A stretch of DNA of 30,992 bases from CBDUQI01 sp965369325 (GTDB lineage Bacteria; Pseudomonadota; Gammaproteobacteria; Steroidobacterales; JBCBZW01): assembly GCA_965369325.1 (NCBI GenBank), contig CBDUQI010000051.1, forward strand, positions 1 to 30,992, written 5' to 3'. The notes under the pieces are model-generated. The model ran no database searches. It worked only from the letters and a program-made list of their open reading frames with translations, and had not been told where the DNA came from. Of this stretch, positions 14,313 through 23,010 are shown piece by piece (position 1 is the first letter of the stretch; each line of letters opens with the position of its first letter). Position numbers and translations under genes: made by a program.

Positions 14313-15160
14313 GTGAGCGCGCGCTGACCTTTGAATGCGAGGGCGAGCACCTGCTTGGCATCGTGCACGAGCCAAGCTCGCCCGCCACTACTGGCGTGCT
14401 GGTGGTGGTGGGTGGGCCACAGTATCGGGTCGGCAGCCATCGTCAATTTGTCCTGCTGGCCCGGGATCTGGCCCGCCAAGGCTTTGCTGTGTTTCGGTTC
14501 GACTGCCGAGGCATGGGGGACGGGACCGGCGAGTTCCCCGGATTTGAGCATATCTCCCCCGACATCCGGGCCGCTGTGGATACCTTCCAGGTGCAAGTGC
14601 CGGCAGTGCAGCGGGTGGTGATCTGGGGGCTGTGCGATGCGGCCTCGGCGGCGATGATGTACGCCCACAGCGACGCCCGCGTCAGCGGTCTGGTACTGTT
14701 GAATCCTTGGGTGCGATCAGCTTCGGGGCAGGCGCAAACGTTGCTCAAACATTACTACTTGAAGCGATTTTTCAGCGCAGCGTTCTGGCGTGACGTATTG
14801 ACGGGCAAGTATCGCGCGCTGGCATCAATCCGCTCGTTCCTGGGCAATCTGCTGGCCGCCTCATCTAATGCCTCAGGCGCTGGCTCGACGGGGGCCAGCA
14901 AGAGCGATTCCAGGCCATTTCAGCAGCGTATGCGTGATGGTATTAACCGCTTTGATGGACGCGTGCTGCTGGTGCTGAGCGGCAATGACCTGACTGCGGC
15001 AGAGTTTCGCGATCTGCTCGCCAATGAAGGTAACTGGCGCCCGGGGCTGGAACGCGAAGGGGTGGAACAGCACGAGTTCGCTGACGCGAACCATACGTTT
15101 TCTTGTGCATACGCGCGCGAGCAGGTGTCTCAGGCCACCGCCAAGTGGCTTATCCGTTGA
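14309..15160 (+). CDS. Alpha/beta hydrolase-like protein (exosortase A system hydrolase 1 type)
   Basis: This 283-residue protein starts at ATG 14309 (MSERALTF), overlapping the hydrolase 2 stop as ATGA. A longer frame from 14180 runs inside the previous gene and is not needed. VVVGGPQYRVGSHRQF (32-47) and FRFDCRGMGDGTGEF (about 65-79) are the typical first strands of this subgroup. The nucleophile elbow is WGLCDAAS with Cys109 in place of Ser, which suggests a thiol nucleophile as in dienelactone hydrolases. A C-terminal HTF segment could provide the catalytic His. A Ser/Gly/Ala-rich loop occupies about residues 185-205. Together with the ACP and hydrolase 2 it probably forms an acyl-handling module of the polysaccharide system; the true substrate is unknown. 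Confidence 0.87.
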   Translation: MSERALTFECEGEHLLGIVHEPSSPATTGVLVVVGGPQYRVGSHRQFVLLARDLARQGFAVFRFDCRGMGDGTGEFPGFEHISPDIRAAVDTFQVQVPAVQRVVIWGLCDAASAAMMYAHSDARVSGLVLLNPWVRSASGQAQTLLKHYYLKRFFSAAFWRDVLTGKYRALASIRSFLGNLLAASSNASGAGSTGASKSDSRPFQQRMRDGINRFDGRVLLVLSGNDLTAAEFRDLLANEGNWRPGLEREGVEQHEFADANHTFSCAYAREQVSQATAKWLIR

Positions 15161-15190
15161 GCGGGGTCTAAGGCATGCGCATGACAGCCT

Positions 15191-15238
15191 GCACCTCAGT
15201 GTGCTGCACCCCGCGTAGCAGTGCGCGAGCTGAGGTGC
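15191..15238. repeat. Inverted repeat GCACCTCAG / CTGAGGTGC before the flippase gene
   Basis: GCACCTCAG (15191-15199) is the exact reverse complement of CTGAGGTGC (15230-15238), with a 30-base spacer. The repeat fills most of the 106-bp gap between hydrolase 1 and the flippase. It could be a weak terminator, a processing site or an operator; no T run follows. Confidence 0.4.
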
Positions 15239-15266
15239 GCACAGCACACGCGGCACACAAAGCACG

Positions 15267-16775
15267 GTGGGTGTCCGCGTGGATTTAGGGCGCCGGGTAA
15301 TCTCTTCGCTGCAATGGATGATGGCCGGACGTTTCGGCGGCCAGGCCATCACCTGGGTCATCACCATTTTGGTGATCCGAATTCTCTCGCCGCAGGATTA
15401 CGGCCTTATGGCCATGGCGATGTACGTGATCGGCTTCCTCGCACTGTTCGAGGAGTTGGGACTGGCGTCGGCGATTGTTCAGCGCAAGAGCCTGCAACAC
15501 GGCCTCACCAATCAGGTATTTGGCCTGCTGATTATTTTCAACACCGTACTGTATGCGGCTTTGTGGTTTGGCGCGCCGATAATCGCCGAGTTTTTTGGCG
15601 AGCCTGAGTTGGTGAGTATTATTCGGGTCGCCGGGCTCAAACTGCCGTTGCAGGTACTTGGGGTGGTACCCGATGCGATTCTGCGACGGGATATGCGCTT
15701 CAAGGGCAAATCGGTGGTGCAGTTTCTGGCCATGATCAGCGGCAGTGTCACCACGCTTGCGCTGGCGTTGAACGGGCAGGGCGTTTGGTCACTGGTTTAC
15801 GGCAATCTTGCCACCGCGCTGGTGCGTGCCATAGGGCTGCAGTATTTGGCCAGGTTCCCGTGTGTGCCGAGCTTCCGCTTCCGCGGCATCGGCGATGCGA
15901 TTGGTTTTGGCGGGCTGGTCACGATAGATCGATTCCTGTTCTATCTGTACTCACAGGCGGATGTATTTATTATCGGCAAGGTGCTGGGCAAGGAGGTGTT
16001 GGGATTTTACAGCGTCGCCATGCACCTGGCTGCACTGCCGATGAAGAAGATCGCCGGTCTATTGAACGAGGTGGGCTTCTCCGCATTTTCGCGTATCCAG
16101 AACGAGCCCGATAAGCTGGCGCGACACTTTCGCAAAGCTATACGGTTGCTGAGTTTGATCACGTTCCCGGTCTTTGTTGGTATCTCCAGCGTCACACCGG
16201 AAATCGTCGGTATCTTTCTGGGCGAGAAGTGGTTGCAAGCTATACTACCAATGCAGCTACTGAGCTTGGTGATTCCTTTTCGCCTACTGCATACCGTCAC
16301 GCCGACGTCACTCTACGGCCTGGGCCGGGCGGACGTTAGTCTAGGTAACAGTGCGATCGCAACGCTCGCGATGCCTGCGGCATTTCTGGTCGGAATTCAA
16401 TGGGGACTGACGGGCGTGTGTATCGCCTGGCTGGTGACCTACCCGTTGTATTTTTCCATTGCACTCACGCGCGGACTGCCGCACGTCGGGGTGAGCATGG
16501 GGCAGTATCTGAAGTGTTTGCTGGCACCATTGATGTCGGCGGTGCTGATGTATCTGGCGGTCTTTGGCGTGCGGCATTTGATTGTATCGCTGCAACTGCC
16601 CGCCTCGGTGCTGCTGCCGGTGTTGATCGGCACCGGTGCAATCGCCTATACCGGCGCGATAGTTGTACTGGCTCCCGGCACTTGCCGCGAGGTGCTGGAG
16701 ACAGTGCTGCCCGGGCGATTGAGTGCCTGGCTCACCCGATTTCTACCCGCACCTGCCGCCGCTAACTCAGAATGA
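15267..16775 (+). CDS. Wzx-type lipopolysaccharide/exopolysaccharide flippase
   Basis: This 502-residue protein has about twelve to fourteen hydrophobic segments and begins with the signature of MOP-superfamily polysaccharide transporters: RVISSLQWMMAGRFGGQAITWVITILVIR, then LSPQDYGLMAMAMYVIGF. The segments AIVQRKSLQH, RRDMRFKGKSVVQFLAMISG and SQADVFIIGKVLGKEVLGFYSVA (about 228-250) are typical of the WzxC/MurJ-like subgroup. It would turn the undecaprenyl-linked repeat unit from the inner to the outer leaflet of the inner membrane. The start chosen is GTG 15267; GTG 15279 (MDLGRR) is equally good and closer to the usual family N-terminus. It probably belongs to the ACP operon. It fits a Wzx/Wzy-type pathway with the ligase-like gene. 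Confidence 0.9.
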   Translation: MGVRVDLGRRVISSLQWMMAGRFGGQAITWVITILVIRILSPQDYGLMAMAMYVIGFLALFEELGLASAIVQRKSLQHGLTNQVFGLLIIFNTVLYAALWFGAPIIAEFFGEPELVSIIRVAGLKLPLQVLGVVPDAILRRDMRFKGKSVVQFLAMISGSVTTLALALNGQGVWSLVYGNLATALVRAIGLQYLARFPCVPSFRFRGIGDAIGFGGLVTIDRFLFYLYSQADVFIIGKVLGKEVLGFYSVAMHLAALPMKKIAGLLNEVGFSAFSRIQNEPDKLARHFRKAIRLLSLITFPVFVGISSVTPEIVGIFLGEKWLQAILPMQLLSLVIPFRLLHTVTPTSLYGLGRADVSLGNSAIATLAMPAAFLVGIQWGLTGVCIAWLVTYPLYFSIALTRGLPHVGVSMGQYLKCLLAPLMSAVLMYLAVFGVRHLIVSLQLPASVLLPVLIGTGAIAYTGAIVVLAPGTCREVLETVLPGRLSAWLTRFLPAPAAANSE

Positions 16776-16793
16776 TTCCAGCCCAAAACCTCA

Positions 16794-16811
16794 TTATCAG
16801 ATGAGTGATAA
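16794..16811. repeat. AT-rich hairpin TTATCA / TGATAA
   Basis: TTATCA (16794-16799) and TGATAA (16806-16811) flank a 6-base loop in the 120-bp gap between the flippase and the next membrane protein. It might be an operator or a weak termination signal. Confidence 0.3.
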
Positions 16812-16895
16812 CATTGCGCCCGCAAGCGGCGATGCGCGGTGTTTGGGCGGCGGCAGACGTCGTCTCCTGACGGCGTCTGAGGGGAATTCCATCTA

Positions 16896-18908
16896 ATGAG
16901 TCGAACGGGCGTGTGGTTCACATCGCTGATAATGCTGGCAGCCTTGCTGGCTGGCCTCTACGCACGTCTAAAAGGGCTCACCGCTTGGCCGCTGGCGGAG
17001 GATGAGTTCTTCATGGCCAGGGCGATGTCCAGCATTCTCGAATCCGGTACGCCTTACAAGGTGTGCGAGGCGGCGGGGCACTACCTGCGTGGTTTGTCCT
17101 ATCAGTATGTGTCGGCGTCGCTGGCTTGGCTTGGGCTTGCGCCAGTCAGCGCGTTGCGCACGGTATCAGTGATTGCCAACTTGGTGGCCGTGCCCGCTGT
17201 GTATCTGTTAGCGGTACGGGTTGGCGACCGTGGTGCGCGCTCCGACCAGTACGTGCGTTTGCTGGGCAGTGGTGAGGTAACCGGACGATACTCGCCTGGG
17301 CAGTTGATCGGCCCGCTGGCTGTTGCACTGTTCGCACTCTCACTGTGGGAGATCGAGTTCGCCCGATTCGCCCGTATGTACGCGCCGTTTCAGGCGGTGT
17401 TCCTGTGGTACTGCGTGGCCTTGCATGCGGCCATTGTGGATCGTAGTACCCGTGCGGCCTGGCTGGCGCTGGCGCTTTCGCTGCTGGGGGTGGTGACCTG
17501 GGAAGGCGGTGTGTTTCTGTTGGCTGCCAATTTGCTCCTGGTGTTTTATCGCCCGCAGCCGTTCTCCTGGCGATTGGCGTTGGTGTCGGGGCTGGCGCTG
17601 GCGGTTGGCTATCGTTATCTGCGCGCCGGCCAGAGCCTGGGCGAGGGGCGGCTACCAACCGATGTGGTCGCCACCAACGCAGTGCAGGTGCAATTTGCTG
17701 GACCGGTCACACTGGTGCCGACGCTTTCTTCCTGGTGGAGCCTAGCCTGCTTTGCCTTGCTGAGTGCGGTTGCTATCGCATTGGCCGTACGTATCTTGCG
17801 CGTCACCGGCCTGACTTGGGCCGCCAAAACGGCCGTTGTGTTGGCGCTAGTGTTTGCACTGGCTAATCAGTTTCTTCTGCTCGGCGCCGTCTTGCTGATG
17901 GCGCCGCTGGTAGGGTGGTTATCCGGCGAGGACCTGCGTCGAATCGGTGTCGGCTATCTGGCAGGGTTTATGCTGCTGGCGCTGCTGTGGTGGCTGGGGT
18001 ATGGCCTGGGGTCGGACCAATGGTGGCCGGTATTCGCAGATATGCAGGCCGATGAGAGCAAGCGCAAACTTGCCGTCGCGCTGTTTAAGTTCCCCAACAT
18101 CTACGATGCGCTGGCGTTCCCGTGGATGTCAGCCATGCCGCGCGGCGCGGTGAGTATGGTAATGAGCGTGGTGCTAGGGCTGGCGCTGGTGTGGCCGCGT
18201 ACAAGCGCCTACGCAAGTGCTCGGTTGTTGCTGACGGTAAGCTGCTGTGCAGTGGCGTTCATCGGCGTGCTGGCCACGCAGTACAGCTCCACCCGGTACA
18301 GTTTTTTTGTCGCACCGTTGCTGATGATCTTTGTCGCGCTGGCGATAGAACGGATCGCTAGTCTGGCGCCGCATAAGATGCGCGCGTTCGCGGGCTGGGG
18401 GTTGCTGGGTCTGTTTATGCTGTGGAGTGAGGATTACTCGCTGCGGCATCTGTTGCACATCGATACCTTTGAGTATAACTACCGCCAGAGCGCGCGAGAT
18501 GCTGACCATTTCTACGCCCGCGAAGACTATCGCTCGCCGGCGCAATACATCAACGAGCAACTCCAGCCACAGGATGTTGTCGTGAGCGCGGTGGTGCCCG
18601 CCAGCTGGTACCTGCAACGTCAGGACTACCACTATTCCAATTTCCAGTCGGGCGAGTTCGAGCGTATCTCCTGCGATCGTGGCCAGCGTGAAAAGTGGAC
18701 GCGTAAGCCACTGCTGTACCGCGTCGATGCGCTGGGCGATATCGTGCAGAGTACCGCAGGCACCACCTGGTTGCTGTTACCGGGCGCTGCGCGCGAGGCA
18801 GATGATCACATCGATCACGGCGTCGCCGCGCAGTTTGCCGATGCGCTTGTATTCACCAGCCCGGATAAGGCTGTCGACGTTTACGCGATCAAGCCCGAGC
18901 GCCGCTGA
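16896..18908 (+). CDS. GT-C family membrane glycosyltransferase (GT39/ArnT-like)
   Basis: This 670-residue protein starts at ATG 16896 with AGGGG about 13 bases upstream. It has around twelve hydrophobic segments and a soluble C-terminal domain of about 150 residues. The first periplasmic loop carries the acidic motif AEDEFFMARAM (34-44), where an Asp/Glu is the catalytic residue in protein-mannosyltransferase, ArnT and GT83 enzymes. EFARFARMYAPFQ and YSSTRYSFFVAPLLM fit the same fold. Such enzymes take sugar from a polyprenyl-phosphate donor and act on the periplasmic side. It could decorate the polymer, lipid A or a protein; its position at the end of the polysaccharide cluster favours the first (inference). 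It converges with tgpA, the two stops being only 2 bp apart. Confidence 0.82.
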   Translation: MSRTGVWFTSLIMLAALLAGLYARLKGLTAWPLAEDEFFMARAMSSILESGTPYKVCEAAGHYLRGLSYQYVSASLAWLGLAPVSALRTVSVIANLVAVPAVYLLAVRVGDRGARSDQYVRLLGSGEVTGRYSPGQLIGPLAVALFALSLWEIEFARFARMYAPFQAVFLWYCVALHAAIVDRSTRAAWLALALSLLGVVTWEGGVFLLAANLLLVFYRPQPFSWRLALVSGLALAVGYRYLRAGQSLGEGRLPTDVVATNAVQVQFAGPVTLVPTLSSWWSLACFALLSAVAIALAVRILRVTGLTWAAKTAVVLALVFALANQFLLLGAVLLMAPLVGWLSGEDLRRIGVGYLAGFMLLALLWWLGYGLGSDQWWPVFADMQADESKRKLAVALFKFPNIYDALAFPWMSAMPRGAVSMVMSVVLGLALVWPRTSAYASARLLLTVSCCAVAFIGVLATQYSSTRYSFFVAPLLMIFVALAIERIASLAPHKMRAFAGWGLLGLFMLWSEDYSLRHLLHIDTFEYNYRQSARDADHFYAREDYRSPAQYINEQLQPQDVVVSAVVPASWYLQRQDYHYSNFQSGEFERISCDRGQREKWTRKPLLYRVDALGDIVQSTAGTTWLLLPGAAREADDHIDHGVAAQFADALVFTSPDKAVDVYAIKPERR

Positions 18909-18910
18909 GG

Positions 18911-20950
18911 TTAGCTTTGTGCCACCACCGCGTGCGGGGTTACCCGGAGCGCTGTTACTTGCTGACGCAGTGCCTGCTGCACACCGTCCTGATCGTTGCC
19001 CTGATACCGAAGGCTCAGATACAGGGCTGTGATACGCTCGATCTGCTCGCCTAGATCCGGTCGTAGCTGACTGGCGCGGGCGGCGAAATCCGCCGGCCCC
19101 TCGTGCGGGCCACGCACAATCTGCGCTTTGGCCAGTTTGCGGCAAAACCGCTGATAAGCGTGACTGACCGGATCGGGCCGAGTTCTGCGGGCGCGCCAGT
19201 TAAGCAACAGGAACAACATGGCAGCTGTGACGGTGAGGGTGGCGGCGAGCATGGCCACCAGTTTGTAGGCATCGGGTCGCTTGATGCCCAGCGAGCGCAT
19301 CAGGCCTGCCTGCTTTTTCGGCCCGTATCCCAACACCCATTCGGTCCATGCATTGTCCAGGGCATCAAAGCTGAGGCGCACCTGGCCAATCAGGCTGCCG
19401 CTGCCACGGCCGAACACACGATCGTCACGCAGATCGGCAATTTCCGCCTCAACCCGCTCCGGCGGAATAAACCCGGTAGGATCAAGCCGTGTCCAGCCGT
19501 TGTCCTCAAGCCAGATTTCCACCCAGGCGTGTGCGTCGGACTGGCGTACCGTTACGTGGCCACCCAATATCGGCGAGGAATTGAGCTCGCCGCCCTGATA
19601 GCCAGTGACCACTCGTGCGGGAATATCAGCCATGCGCATCATCACAGTAAAAGCCGCGGCGAAGTGCTCGCAAAAACCCCGTCGGCTCTCGAACAGAAAC
19701 TCATCAATACGCTGGCTGCTGGTGAGTTGCGGCGGCCGCAAGGTGTAGAAATACGCTTGTTCACGAAACATGCGCAAGCCCGCGCTGGCCACTTCGCGAT
19801 CGCTTAACCCCTGCGCTCGCCACGTGCTTACCAGTGCGCGTGTACGCGGATTGCTCTGCGCTGGCATGTTGAGCGTGGCGGCGCGTATTTGTGGTGTGAT
19901 GTGCCGCTGCGGTTCGCCCATGAACGCGCTCAGGTAGTAGCGTGTGATTTCCTTCAGATTGTGGCTGGACTGCACCTGGTAGTCCTGGGTGACGATGGCG
20001 TCCGCGCGCGAAGCGCTGTGTGGGTCGACAGTGTCCAGCGCAAACATCCAGCGCTTGTTATGCGGCTCCAGTGTCACCTCGTAGTGCACTTGGCGTCCCC
20101 GGCGCGGGTCGTGCGGCGCGGGCCCCGGAGCGATAGCGCTGCTCATGGGGGTCCAGGTACGTCCGTCGAAGTTAGTGAGTACCGGCCCCCGCCAGTACAG
20201 CTCATGCTGTGGTGGTACCTCGTCCTCGAAGCGTATCCGGAACGCGACTGTATCCGATTCGATCAGGTTGCTGATCGAGCCGGGACTCATCTTGTCCGAC
20301 AAACCTGTGACAGCGCTGCTCTTCGGCCCCTGGATTGCCCAGAACGGCCCAGGGACGCGGGGGAACAGGACGAACAGCACCAGCATTACCGGTAGGGCGT
20401 AACCCAATAAACCGCCGGTGATGCGCAGCATCTCGGGCAGCGGAATAAGATCGCCATCGTGGCAGACCTGCAACAGCGCGCCAGTCAGCACGATGAGGGT
20501 GGGGATGGCCAGCAGTGCCAGCGGTATACTTTGCGAGTACAAAAACTGCGCGGTGACTAGAAAATAGCCGATGAACAGCAGCACTACATGATCCCGCCGG
20601 GTGCGCGTCTCGGTGAGCTTCATTGATGCCATCACCACCAACAGTGCGCTGCCCGCCTCCACCCCGTTGACGGTTTGATAGTGCAACAGCACGCCGGCGA
20701 AACTGCCCAGCACCATGAACGTGCGCAGCGCGGTTGGCGGCAATGCCCAGCCGCGCTGCTGTGCCAGTAGGCGCCAGCAGCCACAAGCCAGTGCCAGTGC
20801 ATCTACCCACAATGGCAGGTGCATCACGTGCGGTGCCACGGCCAGCAGCAGCGCCGCCAACACCCAGCGCAGATGCAGGTGGCGTACCTGAAGCAGATCG
20901 CGAATCTTGTGATCGCCCGCGCGTGACGGGCGCGGTGCATGGGGCAGCAT
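18911..20950 (-). CDS. tgpA: TgpA-type membrane transglutaminase (DUF3488)
   Basis: The protein has 679 residues from ATG 20950, just after the DUF58 stop. Start codons GTG 20959 (overlapping that stop as GTGA) and GTG 20983 are also possible. The N-terminal part has several transmembrane segments ending around FVLFPRVPGPFWAI, with GYFLVTAQFLYSQ as a family signature. The large periplasmic domain contains the transglutaminase core: Cys427 in RRGFCEHFA, His in SDAHAWVEIW and Asp in LDPTGF. One more transmembrane segment (AATLTVTAAMLFLLL) and a short cytoplasmic tail follow. The triad is complete. Family members are linked to envelope function; the native substrate is poorly known. It is the third gene of the MoxR-DUF58-TgpA operon, which has the common gene order. 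Confidence 0.92.
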   Translation of the reverse strand: MLPHAPRPSRAGDHKIRDLLQVRHLHLRWVLAALLLAVAPHVMHLPLWVDALALACGCWRLLAQQRGWALPPTALRTFMVLGSFAGVLLHYQTVNGVEAGSALLVVMASMKLTETRTRRDHVVLLFIGYFLVTAQFLYSQSIPLALLAIPTLIVLTGALLQVCHDGDLIPLPEMLRITGGLLGYALPVMLVLFVLFPRVPGPFWAIQGPKSSAVTGLSDKMSPGSISNLIESDTVAFRIRFEDEVPPQHELYWRGPVLTNFDGRTWTPMSSAIAPGPAPHDPRRGRQVHYEVTLEPHNKRWMFALDTVDPHSASRADAIVTQDYQVQSSHNLKEITRYYLSAFMGEPQRHITPQIRAATLNMPAQSNPRTRALVSTWRAQGLSDREVASAGLRMFREQAYFYTLRPPQLTSSQRIDEFLFESRRGFCEHFAAAFTVMMRMADIPARVVTGYQGGELNSSPILGGHVTVRQSDAHAWVEIWLEDNGWTRLDPTGFIPPERVEAEIADLRDDRVFGRGSGSLIGQVRLSFDALDNAWTEWVLGYGPKKQAGLMRSLGIKRPDAYKLVAMLAATLTVTAAMLFLLLNWRARRTRPDPVSHAYQRFCRKLAKAQIVRGPHEGPADFAARASQLRPDLGEQIERITALYLSLRYQGNDQDGVQQALRQQVTALRVTPHAVVAQS

Positions 20951-20955
20951 GGCAG

Positions 20956-21975
20956 TCACATCATTGCCAGCGCAGTGAGGCACTGCTCCTCATGCGCCGC
21001 CCCCAGCCCCGGAGCGATGACCCGCTCCGGCAGGCGCAGCCCGTAGCTGCGCCCGGATGCCTGCGCGTCCACTACCCATTGGCACAACTGCTCCAGACGT
21101 GGCTCCATATCCATTCCCGGCAATGCGTCCCAGTCGATCCAGCGGGGGGAAGTTTCGCTGCCAGAAAACTGCTTGATCTGTAGCTGACCGTCACGCGCGA
21201 AGGCCTTCCAGGCGATTCGCCGTGGAGGGTCCCCCGGGCGGAACAGGCGCAGCCCGGCAAAGTCAAGGTCGCCTTCGGCCATATCGCCGCCGTCGCCGAT
21301 CTGCTCATACTCACTGCGCGGGCTGAGCTCGGTGTCGGCGGGGCGTGGGTATACGACGGCGTTCAAGTCCGCGTACACCCATGCCCAGGCGCGGAATAGC
21401 CCCAACGGAAAGGTGGTGGAGATGCCAAAGCGCTGCAGGGTGAACAAACCGCGCTGGTGGGTGGCGACCGGCAGGGTTAGTGTTAGGTTTGCGTCGCTGA
21501 CAAGGTCTACCGCATCGGTTTCGCACTGATCGGCTTTGAGGCGCAAGTTATAACGCGCAGTGGCAATGTTGCGATCAAGTGCAATTTGAAACCAGACATC
21601 TTCGCCAGCAAACACTGGCGCTGCACCGGCGAAACGAATGCGGGTTTCCAGTAAGTTGCGGTGGCAGAAATGCATAGTGACCAGCCCCACGCCAGCGAGC
21701 AGAAAGGTGAGTGCGAGTCCAAGGCTGTTGTTGTAGTTGAGCGATGCCAGCAACATGGCCAGCAACAGTGCACCGAACACCACTCCTTGCCGCGTCGGCA
21801 AAATGTAGATGCGTCGGCGCTCCAGCGTGAGCGGCATGGCATCAGTACCCTGGCGCCGCCGGGCCCATTGTTCGGCCACACGCTGTACCGCCAGGCGCAA
21901 GCCGCGCCGACGCGTTCTCGGTGGCCCGGGCCGGGGCGAATCGGTGGTGCTGCTCAGCACTGGCGGAGGCGGCAT
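20956..21975 (-). CDS. DUF58 domain membrane protein
   Basis: This 339-residue protein starts at ATG 21975, 9 bp after the MoxR stop. A charged N-terminal region with Arg clusters (about 20-55) precedes two hydrophobic segments (about 62-100). A beta-rich region follows, and then the DUF58 signature LRLFRPGDPPRRIAWKAFAR (about 243-262), which continues in a von Willebrand A-like end. DUF58 proteins work with MoxR ATPases and TgpA-type transglutaminases at the membrane, probably in envelope maintenance, but the mechanism is not settled. ATG 21837 is an internal alternative that would remove the basic leader. Gene order with moxR and tgpA supports the call. Confidence 0.9.
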   Translation of the reverse strand: MPPPPVLSSTTDSPRPGPPRTRRRGLRLAVQRVAEQWARRRQGTDAMPLTLERRRIYILPTRQGVVFGALLLAMLLASLNYNNSLGLALTFLLAGVGLVTMHFCHRNLLETRIRFAGAAPVFAGEDVWFQIALDRNIATARYNLRLKADQCETDAVDLVSDANLTLTLPVATHQRGLFTLQRFGISTTFPLGLFRAWAWVYADLNAVVYPRPADTELSPRSEYEQIGDGGDMAEGDLDFAGLRLFRPGDPPRRIAWKAFARDGQLQIKQFSGSETSPRWIDWDALPGMDMEPRLEQLCQWVVDAQASGRSYGLRLPERVIAPGLGAAHEEQCLTALAMM

Positions 21976-21984
21976 CGGCGGCGC

Positions 21985-22944
21985 CTAGGGGATAGCGACC
22001 GACTTGAGAATATGCTGGCCTATCTCGTCACCGTTCATCGCGCTGCTGGCATTTCGCGCCTGCAGGCGATGGCGTACGATACCCGGGAGCACAGCCTGCA
22101 CGTCCTCGGGCAGTACTCCGCGATGGCCGTGGACTAACGCCCAAGCCTGGGCGGCCCGACGCATGGCAATCGCGGCGCGAGGTGACAGCCCGGCGACCAG
22201 GTCCGGGCTCTGGCGAGTGAAGGCAATCAGTGCCTGCAGATAATCTAGCAGCGCATCGGACACGTGCACCTTAGGTGCATCGGCCTGCAGGCGCGCGAGC
22301 GCATTGGCCTTCAACGCTGGCGTCATCGATTGCAACAGCTCGCGCCGGTCGGTACCGGCGATGAGCTCGCGTTCGAGCGATGGCGCCGGGTAACCCAGTG
22401 AAAGGCTAAGCAAAAAACGATCCAATTGTGATTCCGGCAGGGCGAAGGTACCCACTTGCTCGCTTGGGTTCTGCGTGGCCACCACAAAGAATGGCTCCGG
22501 CAGTGCGCGGGTCTTACCGTCGGCAGTGACCTGGCGTTCTTCCATGGCCTCCAGCAGCGCGCTTTGCGTCTTGGGCGTTGCGCGGTTGACTTCGTCGGCC
22601 AGGATCAGCTGAGCAAAAATGGGACCATGGTGAAACTCGAAGTTGCCGTTGTCGCGGTTGAAGATCGACACCCCCAGTACGTCAGCGGGCAGCAGATCGC
22701 TAGTGAACTGGATACGTTGATGGGTAAGCCCGAGCACCCGCGCCAGCGCGTGCGCCAGCGTAGTCTTGCCGACGCCTGGCACATCTTCAATCAGCAGATG
22801 TCCACCGGCAATTAGGCAGGTGAGGCACAAGCGCAACTCCTGATCCTTACCCAGGATAATGCGCCCGAGCGACTGCAACGCCTCGTTGGCGATGGCTGCC
22901 GACGTGGTCACCGGCTGAGCGGCAAATGATTGAGTTCCTGCCAT
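21985..22944 (-). CDS. MoxR-family AAA+ ATPase
   Basis: This 319-residue protein starts at ATG 22944 and has a near-perfect ribosome site, AAGGAG, four bases upstream. Walker A is EDVPGVGKTT (53-62), Walker B is LILADEVNRA (113-122), sensor 1 is FFVVATQNP and the arginine-finger region is LPESQLDRFL. The C-terminal lid domain contains GLSPRAAIAMRRAAQAWA. MoxR ATPases are cytoplasmic chaperone-like machines that help assemble or activate envelope proteins. It lies 66 bp after valS, with DUF58 and TgpA genes directly downstream, and may be transcribed from its own promoter or with valS. Confidence 0.95.
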   Translation of the reverse strand: MAGTQSFAAQPVTTSAAIANEALQSLGRIILGKDQELRLCLTCLIAGGHLLIEDVPGVGKTTLAHALARVLGLTHQRIQFTSDLLPADVLGVSIFNRDNGNFEFHHGPIFAQLILADEVNRATPKTQSALLEAMEERQVTADGKTRALPEPFFVVATQNPSEQVGTFALPESQLDRFLLSLSLGYPAPSLERELIAGTDRRELLQSMTPALKANALARLQADAPKVHVSDALLDYLQALIAFTRQSPDLVAGLSPRAAIAMRRAAQAWALVHGHRGVLPEDVQAVLPGIVRHRLQARNASSAMNGDEIGQHILKSVAIP

Positions 22945-23010
22945 GGTTCTCCTTAGCGGTGTGGTGGCCGCTTATGTCCTCACGCAATGCTGCCCACGGC
23001 GCCGAAAATC

